A DNA stretch of 39,125 nt from Actinomycetaceae bacterium (GCA_030530685.1 JAUMUM010000022.1:1-39125); one strand, 5' to 3'. Counted from the stretch's first letter, positions 10,623-19,527 are shown. The notes: generated by a model not told the origin, from the sequence alone. Translations and numbers: made by a program.

Positions 10623-11393
10623 ATGCGCACCATTAAGAACTGGCTGACGGACATGGACGGCGTGCTCATCCATGAGGAAAAGGCTCTGCCGGGCGCCGCC
10701 GAGTTCATCCACAAGCTGCGTGAGCGCGACATCCCCTTCCTCGTGCTGACGAATAACTCGATCTTCACGCGCCGCGACCTCGCCGCGCGCCTCGATGCCT
10801 CGGGCATCGCGGTGCCCGAGCACAACATCTGGACCTCCGCGACGGCCACCGCGACCTTCCTCGAGCAGCAGTCGGACTCCCGCCGCGCCTACGTGGTCGG
10901 CGAGGCCGGACTGACGACGGCTCTCTACGAGGCCGGCTTCATCATGACGAACGCGGACCCCGACTTCGTCGTCCTGGGCGAGACCCGCTCGTACAACATC
11001 GACGCCCTGACGCAGGCAATCCGGCTCATCGACGCCGGTGCGCGATTCATCGCCACCAACCCGGACGTCACCGGTCCGTCCCAGGCCGGCCCGATCCCGG
11101 CGACGGGCGCCGTGTCCGCCATGATCACCGCTGCCACGGGTAAGCAGCCCTACTACGTCGGCAAACCGAACCCGATCATGCTGCGCACGGGCCTCAACCT
11201 CATAGAGGCCCACTCGGAGGAAACCGCACTCGTCGGCGACCGCATGGACACGGACATGCTCGCCGGCATGGAGGCGGGCCTGCAGACGCACCTCGTGCTC
11301 AGCGGCTCGACGCAGCGGCAGGACATTGACAAGTTCGCCTTCCGCCCGGATTTCGTGCACGACGGTATCGCGCAGATCGCCGAACTCGTGTGA
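10623..11393 (+). CDS. HAD-superfamily IIA (NagD-type) phosphatase
   Basis: 256-residue HAD hydrolase of subfamily IIA. Motif I is TDMDGVL (nucleophile Asp10, acid/base Asp12), motif II is VLTNNS, the motif III lysine is in YYVGKPNPIM, and motif IV is LVGDRMDTDM. The large cap between motifs II and III is typical of NagD/p-nitrophenyl phosphatase proteins, which hydrolyse small phosphates such as nucleoside monophosphates; the substrate here is unknown. ATG 10623 lies 8 nt after TACAAT, so the mRNA is probably leaderless. Confidence 0.9.
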   Translation: MRTIKNWLTDMDGVLIHEEKALPGAAEFIHKLRERDIPFLVLTNNSIFTRRDLAARLDASGIAVPEHNIWTSATATATFLEQQSDSRRAYVVGEAGLTTALYEAGFIMTNADPDFVVLGETRSYNIDALTQAIRLIDAGARFIATNPDVTGPSQAGPIPATGAVSAMITAATGKQPYYVGKPNPIMLRTGLNLIEAHSEETALVGDRMDTDMLAGMEAGLQTHLVLSGSTQRQDIDKFAFRPDFVHDGIAQIAELV

Positions 11394-11421
11394 GGAGGTA
11401 GTGGGCGCCCGCCGCCGCTGC

Positions 11422-11449
11422 GTTCATTGGACGTGAACAATGTCCAATG
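11422..11449 (+). promoter_or_regulatory. Overlapping palindromes before tetR, likely operator
   Basis: CATTGGAC-N9-GTCCAATG (11425-11449) is a perfect 8-bp inverted repeat. It overlaps a second one, GTTCA-N7-TGAAC (11422-11438). It lies about 70 nt before the TetR gene, which suits autoregulation. Confidence 0.6.
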
Positions 11450-11517
11450 GAACCGGTCAAGCATGTGGTATTAGCCTGGTGTGTGCGCCTCGAATGCCAA
11501 CTCACTAGGAGCCTGTC

Positions 11518-12318
11518 TTGCCCAATTCCACGGCGTCCAACGAACAATCCCTGATGGCTGCGGTCTTCGGGGGTGTCGTTGACTCGGCCGCGCACAGGCA
11601 GTCCTCGCGTTCCGACTCGTCGGCGGGACGCCCCCGCGATCCCGGCATTGAGGAACGGGCGCTGCACACGGCGCTCCGGGTGTACGCCAGCCTCGGTTGG
11701 TCGGGCTTCACTATCGGCAAGGTCGCCACGCAGGCCCACATGGGCAAGTCTTCGCTCTACCTGCGGTGGTCGTCCAAGGAGACGATGCTGCTGGACGCCT
11801 TCTACGCCACGGACGCCTTCCTTCAGCGCCGCGAGTCGGAGCTTTCGGCCATGCCCTTCGTCGACAGGCTTCTCCAAGTCGTCCAATCCAGGGTGGAAAC
11901 CTACTTCACCGACGTCGGCCTTGCGGTCATCCGGCTGAATTTGGAGAACCAGACGTCGCCGGAGGCCGTTGGCGAGGTGTGGGAAAAATCGGTTGGCCGG
12001 GCCGTCCTGCGCACCCGGAAGATGATCCAGGCCGGCATTGACGACGGCATCCTCAAGGCCAGCACCAACCTGGTCCAGCTCGGCGACTCCCTCGAAGGCG
12101 CGATGATCATGCACGTGCTGGCGACGCCGCCCAAGTTGCGCGAGCGCGCCGCCGCCGGCCTGGCGACGTACGCCGATGAGCTTGTGGCTAGGACCGCCGG
12201 CCCGTGGCTGACCGACAGCGCGCTCCAATCCCTGGGCGCCTACGGTTCGGATCGGGCCAGGGCACTCCTGCCGCGCATTCGCGCCGTCCACGACGAGTGC
12301 GGCCGCGCCGAGGCCTGA
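11518..12318 (+). CDS. TetR/AcrR-family transcriptional regulator
   Basis: 266-residue DNA-binding repressor candidate. The TetR helix-turn-helix lies at about 44-95, with FTIGKVATQAHMGKSSLYLR and then KETMLLDAF; the rest is the ligand/dimer domain. The chosen start is TTG 11518, supported by AGGAG at 11507-11511; ATG 11554 is an alternative. The N-terminal extension before the HTH is about 40 residues, longer than usual. The gene faces the acyl-CoA ligase operon tail-to-tail. As the nearest regulator it may control that cluster and itself, since palindromes lie upstream; this is inference. Confidence 0.88.
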   Translation: MPNSTASNEQSLMAAVFGGVVDSAAHRQSSRSDSSAGRPRDPGIEERALHTALRVYASLGWSGFTIGKVATQAHMGKSSLYLRWSSKETMLLDAFYATDAFLQRRESELSAMPFVDRLLQVVQSRVETYFTDVGLAVIRLNLENQTSPEAVGEVWEKSVGRAVLRTRKMIQAGIDDGILKASTNLVQLGDSLEGAMIMHVLATPPKLRERAAAGLATYADELVARTAGPWLTDSALQSLGAYGSDRARALLPRIRAVHDECGRAEA

Positions 12319-12340
12319 CCGTCCTTTCGGGTAGGTGCCG

Positions 12341-12380
12341 AGGCCTGCCGCGCCGATCACTTATCGCGCCTGGCAGGCCT
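12341..12380. terminator. Bidirectional terminator between tetR and ligase
   Basis: AGGCCTGCC (12341-12349) pairs with GGCAGGCCT (12372-12380). The intervening bases can extend the stem through CGCCGAT / ATCGCG. It lies between convergent genes. Confidence 0.6.
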
Positions 12381-12393
12381 GCCGCGCTCTTAC

Positions 12394-14127
12394 TCACCGC
12401 GCCGGACCGCCGGGCTCGGAGCCGCCCCACCCGCACTCGGCGTCGAACCAGGCCGGCCCGGGCTCGTGCCTGGCGGCCGCCATCTCGCGCAGCGCGGCGA
12501 CGTCGACCTTGCCCGTCTTGCCCTGCGGCAGCGACGATAGGGCGATCACCTCGCGGGGAAGCTTGTATTTGGCCAGATGCGCCGACAGCAGCTCGCGGAC
12601 GTGGTCCACGCCGGGGGCCTGGCGGCCCGGACTTGCGACGACGAAGGCCACCGGGCACTCGCCCCACCGCTCGTCCGGGGCGCCGACGACCACCGCCTGC
12701 TCGACGCCGTCGATCGCGCGAACGTGCCGCTCGATCTCGGCTGGGAAGATATTCTCCCCGCCGCTGATGATGAGGTCCTTCGAGCGCCCGGCGATGAGCA
12801 GGTAGCCGTCCTCGTCGACGGAGGCGAGGTCGCCCGTGCGCAGCCAGCCGCCGGGCAAGAAGCCGTCGCGGGGGTCGGGCTCGCGCCCCCAGTACGCGCG
12901 GGTGACCATCGGGCCGCGGACCCTGAGCTCGCCAACCTCGCCGGGGGCCAGCGCCGCGCCGTCGTCGCCGACGATGTCGATCTCCAGACCCGGGCACGCC
13001 CTGCCCGCGAAGGCCTCGCGTCCGACCATGTCCGAAGGTTGCGTGAGGGTCGCCCCGCCGGAGGTTTCCGTCATGCCCCACGAGTTGACGAGAGGCACGG
13101 AGCGCTCGCGGTAGATGTCCATGAGCTCGGCCGGGCAGGTGGCCCCGCCGACGATCGCCGTCTTCAGGCTCGACAGGTCGCGACGGGGGAAGTCGGGGTG
13201 GCGGGCCACGGCGTCGTACATGGTGGGCACGCCGAAGGCCCGCGTGACGCCATATTCCTCGATCTTGCGCAGCGCGTCGCCCACGTCCCATTTGCGTTGG
13301 ACAACGACGAGGCCGCCGGCGAGCATCGTGCTCAGAGTGAAGGTGTTGATGCCGCCGACATGCCCGAAGGGCGCGATGGCCAGGCACACCTCGTCCGCGC
13401 CGAGGCCGAGGACCTGCTCGAAGGCGGCCCACGAGGCGGCGAGATTGCCGTGGGTGATCGTCACACCCTTGGGCAGGCCCGTCGAGCCGGAGGTGTACAG
13501 GATCATCGCCAGGTCGTCCGGGCCGATGGGCGCCGAGTCGGCAATGGAGCCGTCGGCCACGCGGTAAATCTCGGACAGCGGGTGCCACATGAGGCTGAGC
13601 GAGTCGTCGTCGGGAGGTTCGATCGAGGGGTCGATGTCGTCGACGATCCACAGCGTGGAAGGGTCGAGCTCGAGGGCCTCGTCGAATTGTCTGGCGTGGC
13701 GCGGCCCGCAGATGACCGCGGCGCACGCGGCGTCGCGCAGGATTGCGCCCGCTTCCAGGGCGGGCAGGCGGAAGTTGAGCGGCACCAGGGCGGCGCCGAT
13801 ACGGCAGGCGGCCAGGAACGCCACGAGGTGGATCGGCGCGTTGCGGCGGTTGATGGCGATGCGATCGCCCGGGCCCACGCCGTAGGCTCGCAGCCCGGCT
13901 GCTAGCGCGTCGGCTGCCGTGAGGATTTGGATGCGGCTGTAGCTGAAGGCGTCGACGACGGCGCACGGCCGGGCCGGCGCGCTGCGGGCGAGCTCCTCGA
14001 AGCGCGCGACGGGCGTTGAGCCGGTGCGGCCTCCCGGTGTGCTCTGCCCGTCCAGGCGGCCGCGCCCGCCGCTCGCGTCCCGACCGCCCAGGCCTTCCTT
14101 CCCGCCGCTCGCCAGGCCCTGCGTCAT
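12394..14127 (-). CDS. Acyl-CoA synthetase (CaiC/FadK-like AMP-forming)
   Basis: 577-residue ANL-superfamily enzyme that activates a carboxylic acid to its CoA thioester through an acyl-adenylate. Seen in order: P-loop-like ILYTSGSTGLPKGV, NSWGMTETSGG, the hinge region GWLRTGDLASVDEDGYLL, KDLIISGGENIFPAEIE, and the catalytic lysine in LPQGKTGKVD. The start ATG 14127 overlaps the stop of the upstream CoA-transferase (ATGA), so the pair is translationally coupled. Residues 1-40 are a Gly/Arg/Ser-rich tail absent from typical members. The substrate is unknown; the neighbours (CoA-transferase, CaiA-like dehydrogenase, OFA carrier) resemble the logic of cai and ydi/fadK gene sets in Escherichia coli. 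Confidence 0.9.
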   Translation of the reverse strand: MTQGLASGGKEGLGGRDASGGRGRLDGQSTPGGRTGSTPVARFEELARSAPARPCAVVDAFSYSRIQILTAADALAAGLRAYGVGPGDRIAINRRNAPIHLVAFLAACRIGAALVPLNFRLPALEAGAILRDAACAAVICGPRHARQFDEALELDPSTLWIVDDIDPSIEPPDDDSLSLMWHPLSEIYRVADGSIADSAPIGPDDLAMILYTSGSTGLPKGVTITHGNLAASWAAFEQVLGLGADEVCLAIAPFGHVGGINTFTLSTMLAGGLVVVQRKWDVGDALRKIEEYGVTRAFGVPTMYDAVARHPDFPRRDLSSLKTAIVGGATCPAELMDIYRERSVPLVNSWGMTETSGGATLTQPSDMVGREAFAGRACPGLEIDIVGDDGAALAPGEVGELRVRGPMVTRAYWGREPDPRDGFLPGGWLRTGDLASVDEDGYLLIAGRSKDLIISGGENIFPAEIERHVRAIDGVEQAVVVGAPDERWGECPVAFVVASPGRQAPGVDHVRELLSAHLAKYKLPREVIALSSLPQGKTGKVDVAALREMAAARHEPGPAWFDAECGWGGSEPGGPAR

Positions 14128-15698
14128 CGGCTGGTGCCCGCCCGATCGACGTGCTCCTTCAGGCCGCCCCACACCTGGCGGAACAGGCCGGGGTCCATCT
14201 CGGCGAGGTCATCGGCAATGGCGGGCTCGAACTCCATCTGGTCCAAGATATCGCGCTGCAGATCGGCCCAGGGGGCCTTCTCGACGAGCGTGAGGGTGCC
14301 GTCGCGCAGCTCGAAGACCGCACGCTCGGTCACGTAGTGGATCTCCTGGTCGGTCCGGGCGGCCTGCTCGCCGGAGAAGGTGATCTGCTCGACGTCGGCG
14401 ACGAACTTCGGGAACTTGCCCTCGCGGACGATACGGCACGTGCCGTCGGCGAACTCCAGCTCCAGCCCGCCGGCCGTGAAGGTGCCGGTGAAGACCAGGC
14501 GCTTGGCCGTGGCCGTGATGTTGATGAAGCCGCCGCAGCCGGCCAGGCGCCCGTTGTACTTCGAGGAGTTGACGTTGCCGTGGCGATCGGCTTGGGCCAT
14601 GCCGAGGATCGTCAGGTCGAGCCCGCCGCCGTCGTAGTAGTCGAACTGCTCGTGCATGGCCACCTGCGCGAGCGCGTTGTAGCTGTGGCCGAAGTTCTTG
14701 TCGTCGGCGGCCGTGCCTCCCACGGCCCCGGCCTCGGTGGTCAGCAGGGCGTAGTCGGCCACGCCCTCCTCGGCCATGATGATGCCGACGTCGCCCGGCA
14801 CGCCGACGCCCAAGTTCATGACGTCCGACGGCCGCAACTCGGCGGCCGCCCTGCGCGCCATGACCTTGCGCACGCTCAGCGGAACCTCCTTGAATCCGGA
14901 GACCGGAACCTTGACCTGTCCAGAGTAGGCGGGGTTGTACTGCGTGTACTCGGTCTGCATGTGGTTGTCCGGCTCGGAGACGACCACGTAGTCCACGAGA
15001 TTGCACGGCACCCGCACGAGGTTCGGGTCCAGGCTACCCGTCTTGACGATCTCCTTGGCCTGCGCGATGACGATGCCGCCCGAGTTGCGCACGGCCTGGG
15101 CGATCGGCAAGATCTCCATCTTCAGGCCCTCGTGCTCCATGGTCAGGTTGCCGGCCTCGTCGGCGTAGGTGCCGCGAATGAGTCCGACGTCGATGGGGAA
15201 GGCCCTGTAGAAGAGGTACTCTTGGCCGTCGAGCTCGATGAGTTCGACGAGGTCTTCGGTGGTGACGGAATTGACCTTCGCTCCCTCCAGGCGCGGGTCG
15301 ACGAAGGTGCCCAGGCCCACCTTGGTGATCAGCCCCGGCCGGTGGGCGGCGATTTCGCGGTACAGCGCCGTGATGACGCCCTGGGGGAGGTTGTAGCATT
15401 CGAGCTTGTCGGCCACGGCCAGCTTCGCCAGGTCGGGGGAGGCCGACATGATGCCGCCGATCCATCGCCCGACGAGCCCCTCGTAGGAGAGCTTGCCCAG
15501 GCCCTCGCGCTTGCCGCGCGCTCCGACGGCCGAGGAGTTGATGATCGTCAGGCCCTGCGGCCCGTCGCCGGCCAGGTAGCGCTCCTCCAGGGCGGCGATG
15601 ACTTCCTGGTTGACGCAGGCCAGGCCGAATCCGGAGAAGGCGACGGTGTCGTGGTCCTTGATGAGTGCGGCGGCTTCGGTCGCGCTGATGACCTTCAT
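14124..15698 (-). CDS. Family I CoA-transferase (YdiF-like)
   Basis: 524-residue fused alpha-beta CoA-transferase that moves CoA between acids, for example from acetyl-CoA to another carboxylate. The start is ATG 15698 (MKVISATEAAALIKDHD), preceded by AAGGAG; the frame is open to 15755 without family similarity. The N-terminal half has TVAFSGFGLACVNQE. The C-terminal half has the active-site glutamate Glu322 in LTTEAGAVGG. The length matches E. coli YdiF and propionate CoA-transferases. It leads a two-gene operon with the acyl-CoA ligase and is divergent from the acyl-CoA dehydrogenase. Having both a transferase and a ligase suggests that acid activation is possible with or without ATP. Confidence 0.9.
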   Translation of the reverse strand: MKVISATEAAALIKDHDTVAFSGFGLACVNQEVIAALEERYLAGDGPQGLTIINSSAVGARGKREGLGKLSYEGLVGRWIGGIMSASPDLAKLAVADKLECYNLPQGVITALYREIAAHRPGLITKVGLGTFVDPRLEGAKVNSVTTEDLVELIELDGQEYLFYRAFPIDVGLIRGTYADEAGNLTMEHEGLKMEILPIAQAVRNSGGIVIAQAKEIVKTGSLDPNLVRVPCNLVDYVVVSEPDNHMQTEYTQYNPAYSGQVKVPVSGFKEVPLSVRKVMARRAAAELRPSDVMNLGVGVPGDVGIIMAEEGVADYALLTTEAGAVGGTAADDKNFGHSYNALAQVAMHEQFDYYDGGGLDLTILGMAQADRHGNVNSSKYNGRLAGCGGFINITATAKRLVFTGTFTAGGLELEFADGTCRIVREGKFPKFVADVEQITFSGEQAARTDQEIHYVTERAVFELRDGTLTLVEKAPWADLQRDILDQMEFEPAIADDLAEMDPGLFRQVWGGLKEHVDRAGTSR

Positions 15699-15852
15699 GG
15701 CTACTCCTTTGCAGCTTCGAGTGTGGCATGTCTCGGGTGGCACGGGGTGCGGCATGCGCTTGCGCTGCGGGATGAGGGCGCGGCTGCGAGCGACCCACTT
15801 CGGCGGGCGCCCGCGCCGCTACCCATCCGGCACACGCCACCGGATGTGAAGA

Positions 15853-15861
15853 ACCGTAGCA
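15853..15861 (-). promoter_or_regulatory. Candidate extended -10 of CoA-transferase operon
   Basis: TGCTACGGT on the minus strand (TGn plus TACGGT), about 155 nt before the CoA-transferase start in the divergent 295-nt gap. No convincing -35. The same gap has two GAATTC-containing copies at 15874 and 15926 of unknown meaning. Confidence 0.35.
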
Positions 15862-15993
15862 GCGCAGACACAGGAATTCGGACTACTTTGGTCCCATATC
15901 CTCGCCGTCCCGCTCGCCTACTCTGAATTCACGGGACATCGGCCCGCCGCGACGCCCCCGTCGACCCCGGAGACCCCCAGAAAGGTGCCAAAG

Positions 15994-17139
15994 ATGGACT
16001 TCAGCCTCAGTGAAGAGCAAGAACTCCTCCTCGACAGTCTCGACGCCCTCCTCGACGAATACGCCACGCCCTCCTACGTCGCCGAAATCGACGCCAAGCA
16101 CGAACAGCCCGTCGCCTTCAAGAAGGCCATGCACGAGGCGGGCTTCCTCAACCTCGGATTCCCCGAGGAATACGGGGGCGTGCCGTGCGACACCGTGACC
16201 ATGTGCATGATCGGTGAGCGCGTTGCCTCCCGCGGCCTCAACCTCGGCTACGCCACGGAAATCCTCCAGGTCCTGGACATCCTCGAGTTCGGAAGCGAGG
16301 AGCAAAAGGAATCGGTGCTGAGCATTCTTGGCGAGGGCGGCGTCCCCTTTGCCCTGGCCTTCACGGAGCCGCAGGCCGGCTCGGACTCCAGCAGCATGCA
16401 GCTGACGGCCGAGCACCGCGACGGCAAGGTTGTCTTCAACGGGACCAAGACGCTCGTCACCAATGCCGTTGACACCAAGTACCTCCTGACGATGGCGGTC
16501 GACCCCGCGGTCGAGGACCGGCGCCACGCCATCTCCATGTACCTCGTGCCCACGGACGCACCCGGCATCGAGATGAGCCCGATCGCCAAGATGTGCTGGC
16601 ACACGGCGGATTCCTCGGAGATTTACTACAACAACGTCGAGGTCGACGAATCGTGCCTCGTTGGCGTCAAGGGCGAGGGCTTCAAGCAGCTGATGAAGAA
16701 CTTCGAAGTCGAGCGCATCATGACGGCCAGCCAGTCGCTGGGACTGGCCGTGGCGGCCTACGAGGATGCCGCCACGTACGCGGCCCGGCGCACGCAGTTC
16801 GGCAAGGCGATTGGCGACTTTCAGATCATCCAGCAAAAGCTGACCGACATGGCCATCAAGATCGAGAACATGCGCAACTTCGTCTACCGTTCGGCCTGGA
16901 TGGTCGACAGCGGCACGCTCGACCGCAAGCAGGCGGCCATGTGTAAGCGCTACTGTTCGATCGCCGCCTTTGAGGTGTGCGACGACGCCCTGCAGATCCA
17001 CGGCGGCATCGGCGTGACCGAAGGTGTGCGGGTCGAGCGGCTGTGGCGCGATGCTCGCGGGCACCGTTTCGGCGGTGGTACGGACGAGATCATGGTGCAC
17101 ATCGTCGGGCGGCAGATCATCAAGGAGCACGCGAAGTAG
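15994..17139 (+). CDS. Acyl-CoA dehydrogenase (CaiA-like)
   Basis: 381-residue FAD flavoenzyme acting on the alpha-beta bond of an acyl-CoA. The start ATG 15994 (MDFSLSEEQELLLDSLD) follows AAAGG at 15981-15985; GTG 15985 is also in frame. Motifs: AFTEPQAGSDSSSM, the substrate/FAD segment ERIMTASQSLG, AARRTQFGKAIGDFQ and QIHGGIGVTEG. The C-terminus reads FGGGTDEIM, so the glutamate used as base by medium-chain enzymes (as in YEGTSEI) is replaced by Gly. The same is true, from memory, of E. coli CaiA (crotonobetainyl-CoA reductase), which this protein resembles throughout. It may therefore run as a reductase under anaerobic conditions. No etfAB is present in the window. Confidence 0.9.
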   Translation: MDFSLSEEQELLLDSLDALLDEYATPSYVAEIDAKHEQPVAFKKAMHEAGFLNLGFPEEYGGVPCDTVTMCMIGERVASRGLNLGYATEILQVLDILEFGSEEQKESVLSILGEGGVPFALAFTEPQAGSDSSSMQLTAEHRDGKVVFNGTKTLVTNAVDTKYLLTMAVDPAVEDRRHAISMYLVPTDAPGIEMSPIAKMCWHTADSSEIYYNNVEVDESCLVGVKGEGFKQLMKNFEVERIMTASQSLGLAVAAYEDAATYAARRTQFGKAIGDFQIIQQKLTDMAIKIENMRNFVYRSAWMVDSGTLDRKQAAMCKRYCSIAAFEVCDDALQIHGGIGVTEGVRVERLWRDARGHRFGGGTDEIMVHIVGRQIIKEHAK

Positions 17140-17322
17140 AAAGGCGGCCCGGGTCAGACCGGACAACGGCGTCCGGTTGGCCCGCGGCTTATGGCCCGCC
17201 ACGCACGGGAGGCGGGCCGCGGACAGACAGGCGGGTACGGCGTCGCTGCGCGCGGACGCTAGCTTCGGGCGGCCGCGCCCGCGTCGAATCGAAGCCCAGG
17301 CACGACAGTAAGGGGCAATCCA
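17140..17322. other. Gap between dehydrogenase and transporter with hairpin
   Basis: 183 bases without a gene. ACCGGAC / GTCCGGT (17158-17164 and 17171-17177) forms a 7-bp hairpin with a 6-nt loop, 18 nt after the dehydrogenase stop. It could attenuate or end the first transcript. Confidence 0.4.
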
Positions 17323-18606
17323 ATGTCCAAAACAATTCATCCCAACCGGTGGGCGATCCTCGCTGCGGCGTGCGTCCTCGTTTTCTGCACTGGTTCGATA
17401 TACGCGTTCTCGGTATTCAGGGACGCGCTGGCAGATAAGTTCACGCTCGACCAGACCATGACCGCGTACTCGATCAACTCGGGCATCGCCCCCATCCCCA
17501 TGATCCTCGGCGGCCTGTACGTGGATCGCGGCAAGTCCAAGTGGATGGCGCTCCTGGGCGGCGTTCTGTTCGGCGGCGGCTGGATACTTTCGGGCGTGGC
17601 TCCCAACGCGACGGTGCTCATCATCTCGTACGGCATCATCGCGGGGCTCGGCCAGGGCATGGCCTACGCGGCCGGCCTGAACAACACGCTGCGCTTCTTC
17701 CCGGACAGGCGAGGCCTGGCCGCGGGGCTCATCACGGGCGCCAACGGCGGCGCCACCATCATCATGGCCCCCGTCGCCCAGAGGCTCCTTGATTCTCAGG
17801 GCGTGGGCACGATGCTCATCATCCTGGGCTCGGTCTTCATCGCCGTCGGCATCATCGTGGCCATCATCATCAAGCCCGCTCCGGCCGACTACGCACCTCC
17901 GGGAGCCAAGGCGGGCGCTGGTGCGGCAGCGGCGCCGCCGCCCATTGCCAATGTGGGGTGGAGGCAGATGCTCGCAACGCCCATGTTCTGGCTGATCTTC
18001 GCGATGTTCGTGTGCGGCGCCTTCGCCGGGCTCATGATCGTGGCCAATGCCTCGCCCATCGCCCAGGGCATGTACGCCTATAGCCCGCAGGGCGCGGCGA
18101 CCTTCGTCTCGCTCTATGCCTTTGCCAGCCTGGCCGGCCGTATCGGCTTCGGCATGCTCTCGGACCGGCTCGGCAGGATCCGCACGGTCCAGGTGATCTT
18201 CAGTGCGGCGACCGTCGGCCTGCTGGTGCTCGTGCTCGGCAAGGGGGACCACAACGCGGTCGCGCTGTCCATTGGCCTACTCGGCATTGGCACGGCCTTC
18301 GGCGGGATCCTCGGCGTCATGCCGACTCTGGTGATGAGCCAGTTCGGCCCGAAGAACCAGGGCATCAACTACGGCATTGCCTTTTCCGCCTACGCGGTGG
18401 CCGCCATCTTCGCCCCGAGGATCGGTGCGAGCATTGGTGAGGCCAACGACGGCGACTTCTCGCGGGCCTTCTTCATAGCCATCGGCGCGGCGGTGGCCGG
18501 GATCGTCCTGGCCGTGGCCTACGAGCGGATCGCCCGGGCGCGCGAGGTACGGCAGGCGGCGCAAGAGCGCGCATCGGCAGGCGGGGGTGAGCCGACAGCC
18601 ACGTGA
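17323..18606 (+). CDS. MFS transporter, OFA (oxalate/formate antiporter) type
   Basis: 427-residue inner-membrane carrier with about 12 hydrophobic segments. It begins NRWAILAAACVLVFCTGSIYAFSVF, which in the OFA family precedes TM1 (shown here in parts: NRWAILAAACV and GSIYAFSVF). Other motifs are GLGQGMAYA, FFPDRRGLAAGL and GRIGFGMLSDRLGR. OFA carriers exchange small mono- or dicarboxylates. The start ATG 17323 has AAGGGG at 17310-17315. It lies 183 nt after the acyl-CoA dehydrogenase on the same strand, so it is the likely uptake or exchange system for that pathway's acid. Confidence 0.85.
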   Translation: MSKTIHPNRWAILAAACVLVFCTGSIYAFSVFRDALADKFTLDQTMTAYSINSGIAPIPMILGGLYVDRGKSKWMALLGGVLFGGGWILSGVAPNATVLIISYGIIAGLGQGMAYAAGLNNTLRFFPDRRGLAAGLITGANGGATIIMAPVAQRLLDSQGVGTMLIILGSVFIAVGIIVAIIIKPAPADYAPPGAKAGAGAAAAPPPIANVGWRQMLATPMFWLIFAMFVCGAFAGLMIVANASPIAQGMYAYSPQGAATFVSLYAFASLAGRIGFGMLSDRLGRIRTVQVIFSAATVGLLVLVLGKGDHNAVALSIGLLGIGTAFGGILGVMPTLVMSQFGPKNQGINYGIAFSAYAVAAIFAPRIGASIGEANDGDFSRAFFIAIGAAVAGIVLAVAYERIARAREVRQAAQERASAGGGEPTAT

Positions 18607-18669
18607 AAGCTTCACCGGCAGCGGGGCGATAACGGCCTCGCATGATGGACGGGGCCGGTGATGGCCGGA

Positions 18670-18693
18670 CCTGGGCTGCCGCGGCGGCCCAGG
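18670..18693. terminator. Bidirectional terminator-like palindrome
   Basis: Near-perfect 24-bp palindrome (CCTGGGCTGCCG / CGGCGGCCCAGG, one G-U pair) between the convergent transporter and exonuclease genes. An outer pair CACCGGC (18613) / GCCGGTG (18654) is also present. Confidence 0.55.
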
Positions 18694-18714
18694 CTCGGTT
18701 CGATGCGGGGCGCC

Positions 18715-19527
18715 TCAGTCCGCGAGCTCGACGATGACGGGCACGTGGTCGGAGGCGCCCTTGCCCTTGCGCTCGTCGCGATCGATGTGGGCGGCGGTGA
18801 GCCGGGAGGCCAGCTGCGGCGTCGCCCAGGCGAAGTCGATGCGCATGCCCTCGTTCTTCGGGAAGCGCAGCTTCTGGTAGTCCCAGAAGGTGTAGGCGGC
18901 GCCGGTGGCCTCGCGCGTGATTTCGACGAGGCCGGCCTGGCCGAAGGCGTGGAATGCGGCGCGCTCGGCCTCGGTGGCGTAGAGCTGGCCGGCGAAGAGT
19001 TCGGGATCCCAGATGTCGTCGTCGGTCGGCGCGACGTTCCAGTCGCCACCGAGGATGAGATGGGCGTTCGAGTCGGCGGCGAGGGCCGCGGCCGCCTCGT
19101 CGCGAAGCTTGGCGAGGAAGTCGAGCTTGTACCGGTAGTGAGGGTCGTCGACGGAGCGCCCGTTGGGCACGTACAGGCTCCAGGCGCGCACGCCGCCGCA
19201 GGTTGCGCCGATGGCGCGGGCCTCGACCTTCGGGGTGGCCAGGGGGTTGCCGGCCTCGTCCTCCTTGGCGAAGGCGGGTTGGCCGGCGAAGCCGATGTCG
19301 ACGTCGTCGATGCCGACGCGCGAGACGATGGCGACGCCGTTCCACTGGTCGAGCCCGTGAGCGGCGACCTCGTATCCGGCCTGCGCGAAGCCTTCGAGCG
19401 GGAACTGTTCGGGCTTGCACTTCGTTTCCTGGAGAAGGAGGACGTCGAGGTCCCAGCGTTCGAGCACGCCGAGGGCTCGCTCGTGGCGGGCCCTGATCGA
19501 GTTGATGTTCCACGTCGCGATTCGCAT
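18715..19527 (-). CDS. xth: Exodeoxyribonuclease III / AP endonuclease
   Basis: 270-residue exonuclease III-type enzyme that cuts abasic DNA and trims 3' ends in base excision repair. Seen: MRIATWNINSIRAR, the metal ligand Glu in LLQETKCKPEQFP, YVPNGRSVDDPHY, the active-site pair in GGDWNVAP, MRIDFAWATP and the terminal SDHVPVIVEL. Length is normal. There is no Shine-Dalgarno. Instead TAGGCT ends 7 nt before ATG 19527, so the mRNA is probably leaderless. Confidence 0.96.
   Translation of the reverse strand: MRIATWNINSIRARHERALGVLERWDLDVLLLQETKCKPEQFPLEGFAQAGYEVAAHGLDQWNGVAIVSRVGIDDVDIGFAGQPAFAKEDEAGNPLATPKVEARAIGATCGGVRAWSLYVPNGRSVDDPHYRYKLDFLAKLRDEAAAALAADSNAHLILGGDWNVAPTDDDIWDPELFAGQLYATEAERAAFHAFGQAGLVEITREATGAAYTFWDYQKLRFPKNEGMRIDFAWATPQLASRLTAAHIDRDERKGKGASDHVPVIVELAD

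Noticed and set aside
14016-15926. 636-codon open frame antisense to the CoA-transferase
   Set aside because: Opposite strand of a gene with firm family motifs; no ribosome-binding site or motif of its own.
15883-18252. 789-codon open frame antisense to the dehydrogenase and transporter
   Set aside because: Crosses two clear genes on the other strand and has His/Asp/Arg-rich shadow composition.
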